Shown here: positions 61,991-64,000 of the stretch, one piece after another
Position numbering within the stretch: the first letter of the stretch is position 1
Layout of the letters: each line of letters opens with the position of its first letter
Source of the DNA: Paenibacillus sp. LS1
Lineage (GTDB): Bacteria; Bacillota; Bacilli; Paenibacillales; Paenibacillaceae
Reading direction: 5' to 3'
Assembly (NCBI RefSeq): GCF_026013365.1
Contig: NZ_JAPDOE010000017.1
Span: forward strand, 22,561-86,560
DNA: 64,000 nt
Notes under the pieces: generated by a model
What the model saw: only the letters and a program-made list of their open reading frames with translations
Database searches by the model: none
Told to the model about the DNA's origin: nothing
Made by a program: the position numbers and the translations under genes

Positions 61991-62731
61991 CTAAGACGTC
62001 AGTATATCGAAACAGTCAAACAAGGAGGCTTCCGGCAATCCTGCGACTTCACGGATTTCATCCAATGTTCCCTCGGCAGCAGATCTGCCCGAAGCAATCA
62101 GAATAAACCGGTCGCAGATTCGTTCAGCGGTATCCAGTACATGCGTAGACATAAGTACACCCGCGCCGCGGCGACGTTCATCATCTAGCAATTTTAGAAA
62201 ATCCTTGGTTGCACGAGGGTCCAATCCGATGAACGGCTCGTCCACGATATAGATATCCGGCGAAGACAGAAATCCGATCATCAACATCATTTTCTGCCGC
62301 ATGCCCTTCGAAAAACTGGCTGGAAGATCATTCCGAACGTGGTCCATACCGAAACGAACTAACAGCTCCTCCGCTCTGGCAACAAAAGCTTCTTCCTCCA
62401 TTTCATATGCCGCTGCCGCCAGGTCCAGATGTTCCCATAAGGTCATATATTCATAAAACACAGGTTGCTCCGGGATATAAGCATAGCGACCCTCTCCCCC
62501 GATCGTCACTTCATAGTTCGCATGTTCCAGCAGACCCAGTAGCGTTTTGATCGTGGTACTTTTGCCCGCACCATTAGGTCCGATAATACCCACCAGCTCT
62601 CCTCGCGCCACATTCATTCGAATATTGCGTATGGTTGATTGTCCTGGCTCGTATCCTGCTTCTGTAATATGTACGTCTAATATAGACTCGTGTGCTTCCG
62701 TGCTTTTATATTCCGTTCCCATATCATTCAC
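61991..62731 (-). CDS. ecsA: EcsA ABC transporter ATP-binding protein
   Basis: 246 residues. Walker A IGPNGAGKSTTIKTLLGL, signature FSKGMRQKMMLMIGFL, Walker B IYIVDEPFIGLDPRA, and the H-loop STHVLDTAERI. It is the ATPase of the EcsAB exporter; the membrane partner follows 16 bases later on the same strand. In Bacillus the system affects protein processing, competence and sporulation. Confidence 0.93.
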   Translation of the reverse strand: MNDMGTEYKSTEAHESILDVHITEAGYEPGQSTIRNIRMNVARGELVGIIGPNGAGKSTTIKTLLGLLEHANYEVTIGGEGRYAYIPEQPVFYEYMTLWEHLDLAAAAYEMEEEAFVARAEELLVRFGMDHVRNDLPASFSKGMRQKMMLMIGFLSSPDIYIVDEPFIGLDPRATKDFLKLLDDERRRGAGVLMSTHVLDTAERICDRFILIASGRSAAEGTLDEIREVAGLPEASLFDCFDILTS

Positions 62732-62834
62732 TCCCTGTTCTAATCAGGCGTTTAGTTCATTCTTTAGTTTTATTGTAATCGAGTTACGGGCTGTTTGTTT
62801 GATCATTTTGAGCATTTCTATATAGATGGCAAAT

Positions 62835-62880
62835 AAACAAAGCAATAAATCATAGAAATGTATGATTTATTGCTTTGTTT
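62835..62880. terminator. 20-bp perfect palindromic terminator between the TA pair and ecsA
   Basis: AAACAAAGCAATAAATCATA and TATGATTTATTGCTTTGTTT are exact complements around GAAATG, abutting the toxin stop codon at 62882. It follows an AT-rich tract and can act in either direction; on the minus strand it ends the TA operon. Confidence 0.8.
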
Positions 62881-62881
62881 A

Positions 62882-63286
62882 TTATTCTTCGTTTTCGGTA
62901 CCACAGTATGTACGAATAATCGAGACTAGTTCTTCAAATGTGTACTTGTGGTTCACCATATTGGTAAAGTCCTCAGCAAAAGTTTGATCCATTTTAAGAT
63001 ACACATTGTTATAACGCAGAAAGATCACTAATGCGGTAAAAGCCGTTCTTTTGTTAGCATTATGAAAAGGATGGTTTTGGCCCAAAGATTGAAAGATCGC
63101 AGCAGATTTTTCATACACAGTTGGGTAGGCTTCGTTACCAAAAGCTGATGATTGTGCTCTTACAACCGCAGATTCAAGCAGACCAGAATCTTTAACTCCA
63201 ATCTGCTCTCCAGGACTGTAACGCTTAATCATAGCGACGTTGATCGCAATAACCTCTTGAATGCTCAAATACCGGGTCATAATCAT
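62882..63286 (-). CDS. Doc/Fic-family toxin (death-on-curing)
   Basis: 134 residues. The Fic/Doc motif HPFHNANKRTAFTALVIFL carries the catalytic His and the NxNKR anchor. Doc toxins phosphorylate elongation factor EF-Tu and block translation. The ATG overlaps the antitoxin stop (ATGA), as in coupled TA operons. It lies just beyond the ecsA promoter side and has its own palindromic terminator. Confidence 0.92.
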   Translation of the reverse strand: MIMTRYLSIQEVIAINVAMIKRYSPGEQIGVKDSGLLESAVVRAQSSAFGNEAYPTVYEKSAAIFQSLGQNHPFHNANKRTAFTALVIFLRYNNVYLKMDQTFAEDFTNMVNHKYTFEELVSIIRTYCGTENEE

Positions 63287-63546
63287 CTATCCTTGAGACC
63301 TTTCAGGGTTTGATCATATTCACCCATCACATCAGCCAATGTATCCATAAAATCACTACTGATTCCGTTAGGCAAATTAACTTTTGCAGACTTTTTAATA
63401 ATAATCTCCCCATTGGACTGATTTACCTCAATTTGAACCATATCGCCTTGCTCAAGACCAATTTGTTTGAAGGCATCTGTCATTGTTAATCCAAGACTAT
63501 TACCGAATTTCGTTACTTTTCGTTCCATCTCATTCACCCTATTCAT
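63283..63546 (-). CDS. AbrB/MazE-type antitoxin
   Basis: 87 residues. N-terminal swapped-hairpin AbrB domain (ERKVTKFGNSLGLTMTDAFKQIGL, residues 8-31) and a C-terminal tail (FMDTLADVMGEYDQTLKGL) likely to bind the toxin. It binds the operator and represses the pair. AGGAGG seven bases before the ATG supports the start at 63546. The pairing of an AbrB-type antitoxin with a Doc-type toxin is common in Firmicutes. Confidence 0.9.
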   Translation of the reverse strand: MNRVNEMERKVTKFGNSLGLTMTDAFKQIGLEQGDMVQIEVNQSNGEIIIKKSAKVNLPNGISSDFMDTLADVMGEYDQTLKGLKDR

Positions 63547-63642
63547 TCATTTCTCCTCCTTAGTTATACTATTTAACTGTTATAACAATTATACTGAAAC
63601 TTTTGTCCATTTGCATATTATTTCGGATTAAGAAATGCAAAA

Positions 63643-63674
63643 AGAAGCAGGGGTTCCGGAGCCCCTGCTTCTTC
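63643..63674 (-). terminator. Terminator of the tandem-repeat protein gene
   Basis: AGAAGCAGGGG pairs with CCCCTGCTTCT around TTCCGGAG; minus-strand T run TTTTT follows. Confidence 0.85.
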
Positions 63675-63695
63675 ATATTACAATGAAAGCTCATA

Positions 63696-64000
63696 TTACC
63701 GATTTGTCTCCACCACGGAAGTAGTTTCACTCTCTGCATCTGCATCCAGGTTCAGACCCAGATCCAGTGCTCCACGGCTTTCGCTCGCATAGCTGCTGTT
63801 GACGTTACGCTCACGGTCATTCACGCTGTTATTGCGTTCGGTTTGAGTCATCGTTGCACTTTCACCTTCCACTTTCGCGTTCAGACCTAGATCCAGTGCG
63901 CCGCGGCTTTCGCTCGCAGTGCTGCTGTTGACGTTATGCTCACGGTCATTCACGCTGTTGTTGCGTTCGGTTTGAGTCATCGTTGCACTTTCACCTTCCA
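63696..64000 (-). CDS. Protein of 43-residue tandem repeats, 5' end outside the window
   Basis: The frame is open to the right edge. At least two copies of a 43-residue (129-bp) unit are present, each with MTQTERNNSVNDRE, NVNSS, ASESRGALDLGLN and an acidic ESAT-type end; copy identity is high at DNA level too. The last residues are ESETTSVVETNR. No signal peptide can be judged because the N terminus is missing. The repeats are Asn/Ser/Glu-rich and probably soluble or disordered. No family recognised. A terminator follows at 63643-63674. Confidence 0.75.
   Translation of the reverse strand, partial: EGESATMTQTERNNSVNDREHNVNSSTASESRGALDLGLNAKVEGESATMTQTERNNSVNDRERNVNSSYASESRGALDLGLNLDADAESETTSVVETNR

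Noticed and set aside
1..64000. CRISPR array, prophage, insertion sequence, rRNA or tRNA gene
   Set aside because: No regularly spaced repeat series, integrase/transposase protein, tRNA-like cloverleaf or rRNA sequence was recognised on either strand.

Overview
The window reads as chromosomal DNA of a spore-forming Firmicute, most likely a Paenibacillus. Supporting signs are a GerA-type germinant receptor operon, an S-layer-homology surface protein, strong AGGAGG-type ribosome binding sites, CcpA-like cre boxes, many family-1 ABC sugar genes driven by a YesM/YesN two-component pair, and housekeeping proteins of Bacillales type (LipL, YneF, bacilliredoxin, EcsA/EcsB). No rRNA, tRNA, prophage, CRISPR array or transposase was seen. 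Genes are mostly short operons separated by clear intrinsic terminators.

Left part (1-26.6 kb): the 3' part of a glutamate-1-semialdehyde aminomutase gene; a MocR-type regulator divergent from an EamA exporter with a perfect palindrome between them; a gerB-gerA-gerC germination operon; an ASRT-family small protein; a 262-bp tandem structured repeat; a rhamnogalacturonan/pectin uptake cluster on the minus strand (sensor kinase, AraC-type regulator, solute-binding lipoprotein, two permeases, rhamnogalacturonan acetylesterase) with a cre box; a large S-layer-anchored protein; a secreted GDSL esterase with a stalk domain; then inositol monophosphatase, UV endonuclease, D-Ala-D-Ala ligase and a secreted-type amidase.

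Middle (26.6-46 kb): aconitase; two unknown small genes; a VanZ-VanY-VanS-VanR-like cell-wall block without a VanHAX ligase module; a WYL regulator; a zinc-ribbon/effector-binding protein; an Asp/Glu racemase-like protein; a 27-residue BsrE-like type I toxin with a probable convergent antisense RNA; thiC under a TPP riboswitch; an IclR regulator with palindromic operators; a membrane-anchored alpha/beta hydrolase; a DUF2935-like/superoxide dismutase fusion; lipL and folE.

Right part (46-64 kb): YneF, an HD-GYP phosphodiesterase, an unusual QueG-HEAT-Ogt fusion, signal peptidase I, a GNAT enzyme, sodA with two abutting cre-like boxes upstream, mutY with a low-complexity insert, acpS, an alpha/beta hydrolase, nadE, a bacilliredoxin, a PAS sensor kinase, a flavoprotein, the ecsAB transporter (ecsB appears frameshifted), an AbrB/Doc toxin-antitoxin pair and, running off the edge, a protein made of 43-residue tandem repeats.

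The best candidates for new biology are the type I toxin-antitoxin locus at 37.6-37.9 kb, the tandem structured repeat at 8.2-8.7 kb, the three-part QueG-HEAT-Ogt fusion and the 43-residue repeat protein at the right edge. All functional statements rest on reading the translated sequence by eye; no database search was run.
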